From: Megamerina dolium
Lineage: Eukaryota; Arthropoda; Insecta; Diptera; Megamerinidae
Direction of reading: 5' to 3'
DNA: 64,000 nucleotides
Assembly: GCA_963854835.1 (NCBI GenBank)
Contig: OY978526.1
Span: 43,811,140 to 43,875,139 of the forward strand
Both the position numbers and the translations under genes were made by a program. Within the stretch, counting starts at the first letter, position 1. Each line of letters begins with the position of its first letter. Under the pieces are notes generated by a model. That model ran no database searches. It was not told the origin of the DNA and worked only from the letters and a program-made list of their open reading frames with translations. Shown in pieces: positions 11,483 through 24,868 of the stretch.

Positions 11483-13217
11483 CTATAATACTATAAGCAC
11501 AACACCGGCGAAAAAAATCGCAGTCAAAAATAGAATACACTGATGTATATAAAAAAGCGCGCAGCAAAAGCTTACGCGAACTTCGTCCAACGACTATATG
11601 CGACGATATATCTATATCTATAGACGTCGCCAGCGGCAACGGCAAAAGAGACTATTGTCACCATGTTCTCAATTTTATCCCTGTTCTTAATTGAATGTAA
11701 AAATTATTCAGCATTTTTTTATTTGAAATAAAAGATTTTAATGGTTCTAAAATGTGCCTTTCATAAAAGTTATTTCTTAATGCTTTGCTCTTCTTTTTAA
11801 ATTTTCCAAATTTTTATATTTATCCCTATGCGTTTTAAATGTTTTCCTTTTAAAAGATATGGTGACCATCAGCTCTCATCAGGAATCACGTACATACAAG
11901 TTTGTTGATAACACACATCTCCTGGCTATTATCGGTATTCTCGGAGAGTACAAAAACAAAATGGATACTGTCGACCTGTATTTAAGTGATCAAAATTGTA
12001 CGGCGAACATTTTAGTAAGAAGTGCTCTATATTAGTTTTGTGCAATTATTCGTTTTTTCAAAAATTTTGATTAATCTCAATTATCGATTAATCAATTATG
12101 TGATTAATCAGAATTTTTATAAATAAAAATTAGTAAAACAATTTTATTCTGATTAATCGAATAATTTCAATTTTTATATATTCAAAATCATGATTATTTG
12201 AATAAGTTCATATTTGATTAATCGAATATTTTTATTAAACATCATTAACACAAGCGAATAATTGGACATCCATTGCGGAGGTCATACTGCAAAATATCAT
12301 CAAGAATATGGCCATTAGGGTAAGATATCTACGGAATAGTCGCGGTCAACATATCCGCGAAATAATTATCCACACATAATCCTATTATGTGGCCTTTCGA
12401 ACGAAATAAAATATTTAGAAAGATTCCGAACCGCTTTATTCAAAATCAAAAACCACACGTCTTAATATAAGTATATACATGTGAATATGTTTAAAATTTT
12501 CTCAGTGTTCTTAATTGAAAGTAAAAGTTATTTAGTATTTTTTTAATTTAAATAAAAAGATTTTGTTGGTTCTAAAATGTGCCTTCTATAAAAGTTATTT
12601 TTAGAGCTTTGATCTTCTTTTTAAATTTTATATTTGTTAAATTTGCGTTTTAAAAGTTACATGGTCACCTTATCAGCTGTTATGCTGAGTATATACGTAC
12701 CAACCGCTGATTCAACACGTTGTACAATGAGTTTTATGGCTGTTTAGTATACACGTATCAACACGATATACAATGCGTTGTACAACTTTATTATTCTCAT
12801 ATTCATCAACTCTAACGACAAATATAAACAAAGCATGTTCTACAATCTGCGTATACACGTTCCAATTCGTTGTACAACCGCTAATTCCGCCCACAAAAAA
12901 AAAATGTGATCATCTTCATGCAACCGTTGGACCAACATCAAAGTTGGTTGTACAACCATACTATACATGATACAACCGTTTATCCAACATGCCCATGTTG
13001 AACCAACGGTTGGTGCGTGCATACTCTGTATTATAGCATCTGGAATAACATTCATACAATGTTGTTTAGGAACACTGTGAAGGAATAACATCAGCTGTTT
13101 TCGCTGTTAGACTTATTGTAATATAAGTGATTGAAATTTCAAAGCGAACATTTGTCATCGGCGCAAGGCTCTTTAGCGAAATTCACTGTTCGCCGGTATT
13201 GTGCTACAGCATTATAG
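11483..13217. mobile_element. non-coding 1.7-kb element with ~30-bp TIRs
   Basis: The left end CTATAATACTATAAGCACAA continues to CACCGGCGAA. The reverse complement of the right end reads CTATAATGCTGTAGCACAAT, then ACCGGCGAA. About 26 of 30 positions agree with one gap. Inside are two diverged direct repeats of about 200 bp (about 11664-11876 and 12487-12680) and a cluster of GTTGTACAAC palindromes. No transposase frame is seen, so it would be non-autonomous. Superfamily is undetermined; a TA target duplication is possible if the element begins at TAATAC. Confidence 0.65.
12717..12957. repeat. cluster of GTTGTACAAC palindromes
   Basis: Near-identical motifs occur at 12719-12727 (GTTGTACAA), 12777-12786 and 12869-12878 (GTTGTACAAC) and 12946-12957 (GGTTGTACAACC, a perfect 12-bp palindrome). 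Related CCAAC and GTTGG words continue to about 13015. Confidence 0.8.
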
Positions 13218-13748
13218 TTTCAAACTCATGTCTTTGCTGTTTTTTGTTACTTCTTTCTCTACTTTCCGTATGTTTTTGTTGTTGATTTGTTTAGTTCTCC
13301 TTATTTCTTTTATTTTCAAAGGGATTGTTAGCTGTCAAAACCCAACACCAAAACAACGCCAATTATGATTTTACTCCCTTCTTCACCAAATAATCGATAA
13401 AAAAACAGAGTTGCATAGAGGTAGTAATGGCGGTCGAATTTTTATATGGGAAATCTGCTTGTTTGAAACTAGATTTAAGTGATACGCCGACTAGATGGCG
13501 TCTGCAGCAAAAGTTGTGAAGTTGTGACGTGGTATAAATAAATGTGTTTTAAAATATCAGCTAATTTCGAAAGCTGCCACTGCCGCTGTTTGTGTTCGCA
13601 TCAGATGAATTCATACGACCATTTATCGCACGAATTTGCATCCAGTGTAACCGCGGCCTAAAGTACTAATTTTTATTTACACTAATCGAACAATAAAATT
13701 TCCAGCAAATAAATATCTGTGCACTATTATTTTGTTTTAAAATCGAAT

Positions 13749-14660
13749 ATGGCTTTGGCAAATGTTCTATTACTTAGCCAAATTGCTGGCCACATAATTT
13801 TACTTATACTGTCGCTTTGCATTATTGTACCACTAGGTATGAATTTAAAGGAAATGAGGTAATACGTAGTACTTATGCATAACACATTTTCACTAATTTA
13901 TTGAGTGTTAATTCGATTATCAATTTAAATTTAGTGGTAATTGCATTCTATTTACTACTGGTAAATGGCGTGAAGAAGATGGAATGTTCGACGTAAAATG
14001 GGCTTCCAGCGGATTTTGCAACTTTCCCTTAATTACGGGTGTTTTCCTCTTTTTGATTTCGCCTATACAAATTTATCGGTTGGTATTGTAAATCATTTCT
14101 CATACACACACCATTTTTCATATGATTTGTTTTTTTTTTTATGTAGTTATGCTCGAATAAAAGAGGAAGCTTCGTTTTTATCGTTATTCGTTGACGTTGT
14201 TCTTGGTATATGGATGTTGGCAATGTCCATACTCTCAGCTATATCAATCACATTGGGTTTCATTGTATGGTGTGACGGTATGACCGAACGTTTTCCATCG
14301 TGTGAAACTTCAGCTGGACAAAATATAATTCATGGTGATGCAACAAAAGTTGACACATCCCGTTTTTACATTGAGATGGGCACTGCACAGGTAAAATATC
14401 AAAATGCATTAAATTCATTGTGTTATTTTCAATGTCACTGTGAAACTTTTTTTTTTTATTTCTAGTTTGGCGCATGGGGTTCATTTGCTATATCTGTTGG
14501 TATTGGCGTTATTGCTTTACTAAAGCTAATCCATAATCATCAGGTGCGTAACATTAAAGTGTCAATGTATTTGGAACGACAACGTTTAGTAAATCAACAT
14601 CAAGCGCAATTGGATGGTCGCTCCACACCACCAATTGCTGCAGAAACGGAGAACAAATAG
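13749..14660 (+). CDS. TMEM179-like four-pass membrane protein
   Basis: Four exons join in frame: 13749-13858, 13935-14078, 14147-14390 and 14466-14660, giving 230 residues, close to the usual TMEM179 length. All introns have GT-AG ends and are short. Four hydrophobic segments are seen, at about residues 6-28, 69-84, 95-125 and 170-187. Family hallmarks visible are GNCILFTTGKW after the first segment, FCNFPLITG at the second, GFIVWCDGMTERFPSCE after the third and FYIEMGTAQFGAWGSF leading into the fourth. The cytosolic tail is short and polar. TMEM179 proteins are poorly characterised; no molecular function is assigned. The gene lies alone on this strand between a TIR element and a TA array. 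Confidence 0.9.
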
Positions 14661-15067
14661 TTGATGAATTTATGGTCTTACAGTAATCATCAGCACGAAG
14701 AAATCCTATTCGTAGGTTTACTTCTCTATATGAGTGTAATCATTTTAATTGGCCATCTTTTTGTTATATTTATTATAGTTAAATTAGATGTACGCAAAAT
14801 ATGATTGCATTAAATTAATACAACACTCGATGCTTTTAGCTGAAACAAAAAGTTGTATAGGAAAGTGCGCACCATCGTTTGTGTAAATCATTTCTTATAT
14901 ACATACATCAGTATGAGTTCGTATATTTCTTTGTTACTTTGTATTGCCTGTTTATGTATAAAACAAAAATCATGTGATATTCCTTATTATATATTATTGT
15001 ATTAAATTTATCTCAAGTCTCGATCTACTGTAAAGTATAAGGAATCAAATTAAATACTTGCGATATG

Positions 15068-15073
15068 AATAAA
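15068..15073 (+). promoter_or_regulatory. possible poly(A) signal of the TMEM179-like gene
   Basis: AATAAA lies about 400 bases after the stop codon at 14660. It is one of the first canonical hexamers downstream, but in such AT-rich DNA this is weak evidence. Confidence 0.3.
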
Positions 15074-15505
15074 TTGCATTTATTAAATGATTCATTCACA
15101 ATATGTTTTGCAATAATTAGTGTTAATTGTTTTAATTTCAAATTGAGAATACATAATAAATTTATTATATATGTATGTACGTATGTATGTATGTATAATT
15201 TCCGTATTATATTATAAGCTGTATGTAAAAAAAAGAAGTTTGTAACTTCGGCTAAGGAGAACGCTAATAAATATACTAACAACTAAATTTGTTTCTGTAA
15301 CACACTAACGCTAAAGATTATAAATGTGTATATATCATTTCATGAGTATGTATGGATTCATTTATTTCAAAGCATAGTAGAAACGTCTGAATACATAGCC
15401 GTGGCAGTCCAATTAGAATAGTATAGTGATTAAGTGATTAGTGATATTTTTATGTCATAGTGCTTGATCATTGGGTATCCCTTTTCAAATAATAATATAA
15501 AGTGG

Positions 15506-15914
<409 letters not shown>

Positions 15915-17163
15915 TTTTAATTTACCCAAGACTAATGCTCTTATTACGAATGCCAACCCTATTTAGTTGCGTTTCCATAGATAATACGAGTTTGATGTAA
16001 TACTTGTTACTGAGGCAAGTCAAGTTGCCATTCGTAATAGGGCCATACGTTTTTTTTTTAATTTGTAGTTACAGTTGTAGTTGGAACAAAACTAAAAAGA
16101 CAAACAATCTGACAAGCTACCCAGTTTTGAAAAACTTATGTTTACAAAAAAAGTTTAAAAAAACTCACTAGAATTGTCCCATAGTGCCACTATTGCATGG
16201 CTAATAAAAAAATAAACCTAAAAAATTAATTCTTTCCAGAGCTGAAATATATTTTAAATTTATATTACCAAAGAAAAAATATTGCATATTAAAATTTTAT
16301 TTAAAAAAAAAATGTCATCAAAATTTTTAAACAAACGATTGATCCCACAAGTCTACCTAAGACTAACGATTAATGTCTTGTTACTATTTTGATTTTTACC
16401 GAATATAATGAAGAGCGAACAATGGTTGGTACTTGTCACTTGTGCTTGTTTCTATTCGTTTTAGTTCTTGATTTGCTTCGAACATTGGTACTAACCGATT
16501 ATGTCTCTGACGCAGTTACCTAAACAATTATATTCGTGTAGAGATGTAGTCTATATCCCAAGAGAGCATATGAAGCATGTGTATGTAAAAAATAATATGC
16601 CTGCAAATTGAGATTTCCAAACATATCTGAAAAATAAATTTTGTTGCCGAAAAGCGATAGGCGAAAACAAAAATAATTAAACTCGAATTCATTGCTCCTT
16701 TTTTTCTAAAATATATCAATAAATTTATACATATAGAGTCGTTATAAATTTCCGATTTCAATGGATCTTTTTGTGTTTGATGGGAAATGTTTCAACATTT
16801 AGATTGAAGTAAACGTGTGTCACCTATAAACCATATTTGTGCAAGAAAAATAGGGGTCGAACCGTTTCAAAATGTGTATTTGGAATGTATAATACGAAAG
16901 GTAATTCGGAATTATGTGATCAGTGATATGTTATCCGATCAGCAAATATCAATCGTGGTGCACAAATATTTCAATATCAAATCGAAAATTGATTTAAAAT
17001 AATTGATAATAGTTTCACACATATGTTATATAGCGTTACACACATTTGCAAAACGTTTATACCTTCGTTGTTCATGTCCTAAAATCATTAAATAATTCAT
17101 CTGACATTGGAGGTTATCCAATCTGTGGATATCAATAGGAATTAAGAGGATTGAAGACGATTA

Positions 17164-17600
17164 TTACAACACATGCCATTTTTTAATTACGTTCCGTATT
17201 CTTTCGTATGGTATACGATATCGAAAAATCGCCATCGCTATCGAATAATTCATTCCATTATTTGCAAATAATTGTGGAAGCATACTCTCTTCTCGACAAT
17301 TTCTTCCTATGGGGTTAAGGTCAGTAGACTGAGCTGGACAGTCCTTTGGAAGCAAATCAATTTCTCACCAGTTTGCTGGTACACTTTTCGTCATTATCTT
17401 GCTGATACATCACCGTGATTCACTGCCTGGAAATGGGATCCAGCCGGCCTTCTAACATAATATCTGTGTCCTTTTGAGCTACATAAAAATATTTTTGTTT
17501 CATCGGACCATAAAGTGCTGCGCCTTTTAAAAGCTGACCAATTTACTTTGAACATTAGCGAACTTAATTCTGACCTTCCGCCATAAGAAGGGCATTCTTG
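17164..17600 (-). pseudogene. Tc1-like transposase relic
   Basis: Minus-strand translation gives LPKDCPAQSTDLNPIG, the degenerate form of the PAQSPDLNPIE block that holds the last catalytic residue of Tc1-like transposases. The glutamate has become glycine. Upstream pieces in shifted frames resemble the central DDE domain. No TIRs were delimited. Confidence 0.65.
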
Positions 17601-18700
17601 CGGCGTATTGTACCTAACTTTTTCGTGTAGTTTTAGAATTGATTATGTTTTTGGCTCAACAGCCAATAAAATCTTGTATAAACTTATATATTTTAACTTC
17701 AGAAATAGATTTTTACAAATTTTCCACTCGCTTTTCGCTTGAGCAATACTTATAACAAATTATTTTTTAAATATTTGTAATATTTTAAATTCTCATATCC
17801 AATTCAACGAATATTTATTTACATATTTCACTGGAATTAATCGAAAAACTGAATCACTCAAAAGTTGGCTCGTATTTGAAGAAATAACGATATTTTTTCA
17901 GCGGAATGTAAACCAAACTTTTAATTTAAACGCATTAGTGTAATTTGTATGCATTTTGTATGCAACCGCAGAAATGTCAGGCAGGTTAACTAGCTAGGTA
18001 AAGTATTCCAATAGAAAACGTAAGGAAAGAAGTAAAGAAAAAACATATAATAAAAGTAAAATTGTGGATTTTTCTACAAATTTCTATACTCAAACGAGCC
18101 TATCCCCTGTGACTGCCAATATAATAGAACGCTTTAAGAGGGAATACTTCGCTGCAATGGCACACAAAGTTAAAATATGGAGTTGAAAATTGATTTAATT
18201 CTCTTTGAAAGGCAATGCTTCAACATTTTGAGATTTCAATCACATCAAGCCAAAACAGAAAACATTCTTGTCATTTTTCGCTTCCAATCAGTTAATTGAA
18301 CAGGAATACCGATATCGATGCCTATATGACTCTGGTCGAATTTCATGACACTCACTTTTCCCTTAGTACGTGTACGTTTTAATTTAAAATTCCTTGAATT
18401 AAAAATATATATATTGCTACAAATAGGCCACTCAGTGCGTGCAATTTATATATAAATGTGTTTATGTGTGTATGTGTGTGTGTTCGGTAATGTGAGTATA
18501 AATTGGTGAACAACCCATCAAAGAACGATCCAATAAAAGTTGTTATTAGGATAAGGACTCCAAACAATTAAATCGCCTTCGAGGTATTATTTTTAAAAAA
18601 AATGTCAGCCAAATCGATTTCAGCGTTATTAGGTATTCAAAATAACGTTTAAATCGAAGATGTTCATACTCGCATTCTAAAACTTATCGAAGCACGTGCA

Positions 18701-21504
18701 CTATGTAGCTGTTAATGCACTCCATTCGAATCGTGGATTCTTTGAGTGCGTCACCGGCAGACATTCTGGTTCCACTAGCTTCCAAACGCCATCAATCTGC
18801 TCTACAGTAGCAAAGCTACAATATGGTATTTTATGTATGACTTGACGTAATTCATTGGTGCTACGTGGCAGCTCGCCAATCAATTGGCGTGTACATGTAT
18901 CCAACGTTGTAGCATGTGCTACTATAAAAACATTGCCTTCTGCAAAAATTTCATAAATTTTTATCAATTACAAACTAAAAAATTATTTCTTATCTTCAAT
19001 GCTTACTTGTAGTTTCGATAATTTTACGTATAACGTCATAATTGCGCGTGTAAAATTCCTCCGAAGTCTCCTTGACACATCCATTCAAATTGGTTTCAGT
19101 AACAAATGGTTGAAAGTCCGTAGCAATATTATATTTAGATTCGAGCAACTCATCTGTGTCAAGCCAATCTGGTACACCCTCCGGATACCAAGCCATCCAT
19201 TCAAATAGACCTGGCTCTAGTTTAATTTTGTGCTTATGTGTTAGTTGAAGACCTGATGAACATATATATAAGTAAATGTATAATTTTAAACGAATACTAC
19301 ACCTTCTAAAGCACTAGTACAAGTCTGTACACATCGATAAGCCGGTGAGCAATAGACATGATCAATTTGTACTCCAACTTCATGTAGGGCTTCGCCTGTT
19401 AATCGTGCTTGATAAATGCCAACATTGGTCAATGGTGAATCATTTTGCCAACCTTCAGGACAATTTTTTCTAAACTCAAACAAATTATATCCGAACATAT
19501 TTATTGCACTAAAATTCGCTCTTCATTGCATATATATATTTATATACCTCATCGGCAGTTTTTTCGGCATATTTAAATCTTTGCGCATGTATGTACCAAA
19601 CTCATCAAAACAATATGGTATCCACGTACCAAATGTAAAATCTACACGTTCACCATGGCGCATAATAAATATTTTGCGATTTTTTGAGTGTGACAAATCT
19701 ATGCTAAGCTGATGTGAATGATCAGAATGCATACTAAGCGTATCATCCGCTCTGGGAGGTACAAATGGTGTGGGCTCAACCATTATATCCATTTGATTCT
19801 GTTGCGCAGACATGTTGGTGGTAGTTATCTCTATAGATGGTGTAGCTTGTAGTGATGACTTATTGTGAGTATTAAAAGATTGCGTCGAAGGCAGATCCAA
19901 ACATGGTTTCAATGTTTTGCGCAAATATTTCTCAACACTTTGTTCAGATTCTTCGTTAAATGAGGAACCTTCGATAATATCCGCATGCAGGCCACTAACT
20001 GTTTCAAATGGAAATGTAACAAATAAAAAAAATTTTTATTTATACGCTTTTTTGTTTTTGTATCTGTCAAAAAACTCACAGTGATGAAAATCTCTATGAC
20101 GATCTTCCTGTTCTGTAGATATACTACGACCATCCACAATATCAATCTCTTCGGCAGAAGTGAGCGATGGCGTTATGGATTTTGACAATTGTACTACTCT
20201 ATGCAGAGTCCAAGCATCTGATTCAGCAGTACGTTCGGTGTAATTCACTGGCAAATGCCCGGTGGCACCTGTCAACCAAGATATACCCTCTGCCCAACCG
20301 TCGCAAGAATTATCAACAGCATCACTATTTAAATAAATGTAATCACCAATACGTAACTCAAGTTCATCCACTTCATGTGGACTGTGTGGGTATACCACTT
20401 TGTGTACCTATGAATTAAAGTGAAGCCTGTACAAATATTCCCGAAATATGGATTGGATTGTACAGGCAGGTACATACTTGTTTTGTTGCTAACCTAGGAT
20501 CACGCGAATATAAACGTAATTCCCAGTTTGATGCACAAGACGCATCTAATGACTCCACCAATGTTTTCAGTGCATTAAATTGGTTTTGTGGAAATTGATA
20601 GGCTAAGGTCAGATGAAGCGACTTAACGTGTGGTTCCAATGATATCGCTATGTCATGGAAGTTTATAAAAAAACGAGATAATAATAAGTTTACAAGAAAA
20701 TGTATCAGGAATACAAATAGCTATATATTGTACCTACAATATAAAACAAAATTAAAAGAAAGCGATGATGATAAACAGTATACAAATCAAATACAAACTA
20801 ATACTAATTGTATTGCATATGAGAGATAGAAGCTATCTACATATATTTAGATATGTAGATATCTGTATAAAATGTAATCTACATGAATAGAAACCATGAT
20901 ATTTACTAAGTAGATACAAAAACATATTATAAGTACGTAAATTCATTATTTAAATATCCAAACAGTCATAATTGATTTTGTGAGATATTATTAATCTTAC
21001 ATCGACTGCTACGCGGTATACAACGATTACCCGATGAAACAGCTCCGCACCAAGGAAAACAAGCTACAATAGCATCCAATTGCTCATACGTATCGCTAAT
21101 AACTATCAAATATATTGCAAGTGCGTACAATTTAATTTCCAAATAGAATGCATAAGAAACAGAAGTAGAACAGCAGAAAAATGTTGTATATAATCGCACC
21201 ACCATTATCCTCTATGTTGTTTAGATAATTTGACAAAATATTTTATATAGATATAAAATTGAATAAAACAAAAACATATAGATAATATATATTGTTAGCC
21301 ACTTACTTGAATTGGATACTTCTTTAACATATTGAAGTGCCAGACGTTTCAAATAATTAGCATCGTCTTCAGCAACAAAGAAACCCATAAAGTTTTGACT
21401 TACATATGGCTCCAACTTGATAGGCCGATCTAATAAGGCGCCAGTCATATCAACAACTTGTTTAAGTGCTTTTGATAAATGCAATGAACTTTCATCAGGT
21501 GCCT

Positions 21505-21565
<61 letters not shown>

Positions 21566-21649
21566 TATATACATATATACACATATATATATACATATAT
21601 TTATATGTACATATATATGTACATGTATATATATATGTACATATATATG

Positions 21650-21717
<68 letters not shown>

Positions 21718-22316
21718 AAATATAAATGTACTATTATGTATATATCAAATATTTTCTAAATTAGTAAATACCTTAAAAAATGAAACCAATGTGATATGTG
21801 GCACATAATTATGTGCACCATTCCAGCCGCATAAAATACGAGACTTCGACCAGAATTCTTCTAGCTGCTGTAGAAACGGTCCCGTTGGACAAGCATATAA
21901 AATATATTCACGTGGTGTGCACTCATCTAATGTTGGATCATTAACATGTGCTAATAGCCAGTCTGATGCAATTTGTACTCCACGATTGCCGGTCGACGCT
22001 AAGGCCTTTTCGCTATTGAAATATAATCAAAAATATTTTAATTATAATCGCTGCACACAATTTCACCCGACACACATAGAAAATCGATAATGATGTTTAG
22101 ATTACATCTACATTGTGCATATATCTAATGATTTCTTTTATTGGTTTTATCTCTTTTTGCAATTCCATACATTTTTAAATTTCTCCACAGGCTCTTTACT
22201 TACGCTCTTTGTTTTTGAAAACCCATTTGGAGTAATGTCTGCAGTGGACACACTTGCATATGCTGCTTTGATATTCGTGTTGGCGTAGGATTTTTCCGTG
22301 GCGGTAACGTTGCCAT
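18701..22316 (-). CDS. UBASH3/STS-like protein (UBA, SH3, histidine phosphatase)
   Basis: Ten exons (minus order) splice in frame: 22316-22204, 22012-21772, 21502-21307, 21102-21001, 20647-20478, 20407-20080, 19998-19548, 19508-19303, 19252-19007 and 18939-18701, giving 763 residues. A UBA domain (about 20-75: [18 protein letters not shown]) is followed by a 2H-phosphoesterase-like region with two H-x-T motifs (PHITLVSFF and LHLTLAYQF), an SH3 domain (about 275-340: [34 protein letters not shown]) and a histidine phosphatase domain with [12 protein letters not shown] (nucleophile His about 498) and [10 protein letters not shown] (second His about 693). Family members dephosphorylate phosphotyrosine or ecdysteroid phosphates; which applies here is not decided. 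Intron 2 is almost entirely a TA microsatellite. Confidence 0.95.
21508..21713. repeat. (TA)n array filling intron 2 of the UBASH3-like gene
   Basis: Two uninterrupted TA runs flank a middle part with TACATATA and TGTACATA variants. The array starts within six bases of the splice acceptor (intron 21503-21771). Confidence 0.95.
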
Positions 22317-22669
22317 TTTTAACAACTCTCCTCCACTCATTAGATATTAAGTATTAATTTCAAAAATTCTTTAAAATACAATGAACAATTATTTACAAAT
22401 CTTAGATGTATGATACAATTAGGGATTATTCGAATAACTTCCACCCATCAACACACGAAAGCCTTTTTGTTGAACTTCTACATATAAATATACATATTTA
22501 CATATATTTCTGGCTGTCAAAACTAACTCAATGTTTTCTTTTTATGCTACGTTTTTTACGCAAATCATTATCAAGGCAAAGTAATCTGTTTAGTTGCGTA
22601 TACTCCCAAAAAATATGCATTCACTATTCGTATGCATATTTAGAAGAGGAAGAAGTGAAGAGAAATTAA

Positions 22670-22950
22670 CACTAAACCTACCGACATTTCATTTATACCT
22701 AATCCTACCATGAGTTGTTAAATGACAGCTTCAAAAAGAGATATATATCTTAAATATAGAAACAGATTTTAGCCAATTGGATAATAAGCAATACAATAGC
22801 AATAGCTACAATAAAAATCCGCTCCCCACTTTTATAATTAACAAGTTTTATTTACCTTTATGCATTTATACAGTAACTTTATATACTAGAAATTTTAAAT
22901 GAAATTTCAAAAACGGTTACTAAACCTACCTCCTCGTGGTAGGTTTAGTG
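22670..22950. mobile_element. piggyBac-type MITE, 281 bp, TTAA-flanked
   Basis: TTAA at 22666-22669 and 22951-22954 flanks 13-bp perfect inverted ends CACTAAACCTACC and GGTAGGTTTAGTG. The right end also forms a local hairpin: ACTAAACCTACC, a seven-base spacer, then GGTAGGTTTAGT. TTAA duplication is the signature of piggyBac transposition. There is no coding content. It lies about 350 bp upstream of the UBASH3-like start codon. Confidence 0.85.
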
Positions 22951-23404
22951 TTAAACACAGGATTTTGATACCACCTAAACAAGGTGACGTTTCCCGCCAT
23001 GTTGTTTACCTCAATTAAAGCTCAATTAGCTACCGACGTACAAGCACAGACGACCATCTTTTGGATGCACTGTATAAATGAAAACACAACGTAGAATTTT
23101 TTCTTTAACGCAGCCCTTAACGCAAAAATTTTTGGCGATTTCATTTTTCTGTAAAAACGTGCCAGCTGATCACTGTATTCGAAAATGGCCAATATTCCTA
23201 AAATAATTAAGATAATTTATCGAATCTATTTTTTTATTGAAAACTGGAGTATTTGTGTTTGATGCATTTGGTTTTCGCTTACTTGAAATATAATTTCATT
23301 TTTATAAATATATAAATCTTATTTTATTAATTTTTAATTTTCTTAAAAATTATCGAAAATAAATATTTAACAATATTTTTTTCAACCGAATTTTTTTAAG
23401 CCTG

Positions 23405-24094
23405 TATTAACCTATCAAAATTTAGCGCCATTGTAAAGGCCATGTCCGATGTTTGGAGGCTCAGTTTTCTCTGTCCCGTACAACGAAACGAGACTCCACA
23501 ATTTGCGCCAACTACCGTAGAATAAGTTTTCTTAGCATCGCATACAAGGTTCTATCCCCGTCGTTTAATACTGAACGGGGTTTTAGTGATTCGGTGATTA
23601 TTTATCGTGCGACTTCTTATTATGGAAAAAATAATAAGAGTTGCTGATCTACGACATAATGGCACTATCTTCAACAAAAGTGTCGTATGCCGATGACATT
23701 GACATAATCGCCATGAACACGCGAGCAGTCAGTGGAGCATTCTCAGAGTTGGAAAGAGACGATTCGAAGCAAAATTAAGTGCTTAGTATCAACAAACAAA
23801 GAATCCCGGAGTCTTGGACAGCACGTCACTGTTGATATCTACGATTTTGAACTAGTGAAGGACTTTATCTATATTGGAACCAGCATTAGCACCAGTAATG
23901 ACGTCAGCCTGGAGATATTGCGAAGGATCGCTCTTGCAAAAAGCTGCTACTTTGGGCTAAGTGAGCAATTGAGAAGTCGAGCCCTCCCAAGAAACGAAAA
24001 CCATACCGACACCGATATAGTAAAGCGAATTAAAATTCAGCGGCTGCCTTGAAGCATGCTAGATTTCTGTTGTAATTGCCACATAAGTAAGTAA
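23405..24094 (+). mobile_element. RTE-like LINE copy with several internal deletions
   Basis: Recognisable RTE pieces are run together: DSTICANYRRISFLSIAYKV, then FNTERGF, then ATAATGGCACTATCTTCAAC, then STNKESRSLGQHVTVD and RSRALPRNE, then IVKRIKIQRL and the terminal GCCACATAAGTAAGTAAG. Each join omits sequence present in the copies at 9286 and 58962. No intact domain remains. Confidence 0.85.
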
Positions 24095-24240
24095 GAAATT
24101 TGACTAGTAGAAGTTTACAGCTACTTTTTCTCACTTATTTTTTCTCTCTCTCCTTTTTGCTCTTTCGTTGCAAATATTTCGAGTACGCGAATCCTTTACC
24201 AGTAAAAACTAACGTAGTAATAACTTGTAATGAAAAAAAC

Positions 24241-24535
24241 TTACACTATCACTAAACTTTACACTATCACTAGTTTTACGCTATTACTAAATGTTTAGTG
24301 GTAGTGCATTTTTATCACTATCACTAAATGTTGAGTGCAATTTTTTCAGTGAAGTTTCAACATAGTTTAAGTTTAAACGCTCAATATATTTGGATTAAAC
24401 TAAGTTTAAGTTCTTGCATTCCAGCACATCTCTTCTTGCTTGCACAATTTCTCAGCTTATATTTTAAACCCCTTTACGTAAGCTTAGTTTAAACTTGTAC
24501 TGAAAAACTGGCCTTAAATGTTTAGTGATAGTGAA
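24241..24535. repeat. cluster of CACTATCACTAAA direct and inverted repeats
   Basis: CACTATCACTAAA-type words occur at about 24244, 24261 and 24317 and inverted (TTTAGTGATAGTG) at about 24519. GTTTAA/TTAAAC-rich words lie between. It could be a small TIR element of about 295 bp, but a target duplication was not found. Confidence 0.45.
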
Positions 24536-24868
24536 TAGTTTAATAGTTTATATAGTTTAATAGTTTATATAGTTTAATAGTTTATATATTTCATAGCGAT
24601 ATATTTTCTGATGTCAGATGTACATATAATTAAATTACTTAAGATGCGTTTCCCAAGAATGGAGGGCTCCACGTACCACAAACCACTCGACTACGTGGCC
24701 GACCAAGATCCATTCAACTCATCAACTAACAAAGCATTTCCATATTATTGCTGCTACAACAAAGTAGAGCAATAACACATATTCTTAATGAAGGTTGACA
24801 CTGCTATATTTTAATATGTTAACAGCACTAAACAGCCTAATTAAAAACAAACATTATTTTACTATGCA

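Noticed and set aside
13998..14465. 155-codon + frame beginning MGFQRILQ
   Set aside because: It mixes exon 3 of the TMEM179-like gene with introns 2 and 3; the spliced model explains the coding part.
18379..18567. 62-codon minus-strand frame with a hydrophobic start
   Set aside because: Driven by a CA/TG microsatellite and downstream of the UBASH3-like stop; no support.
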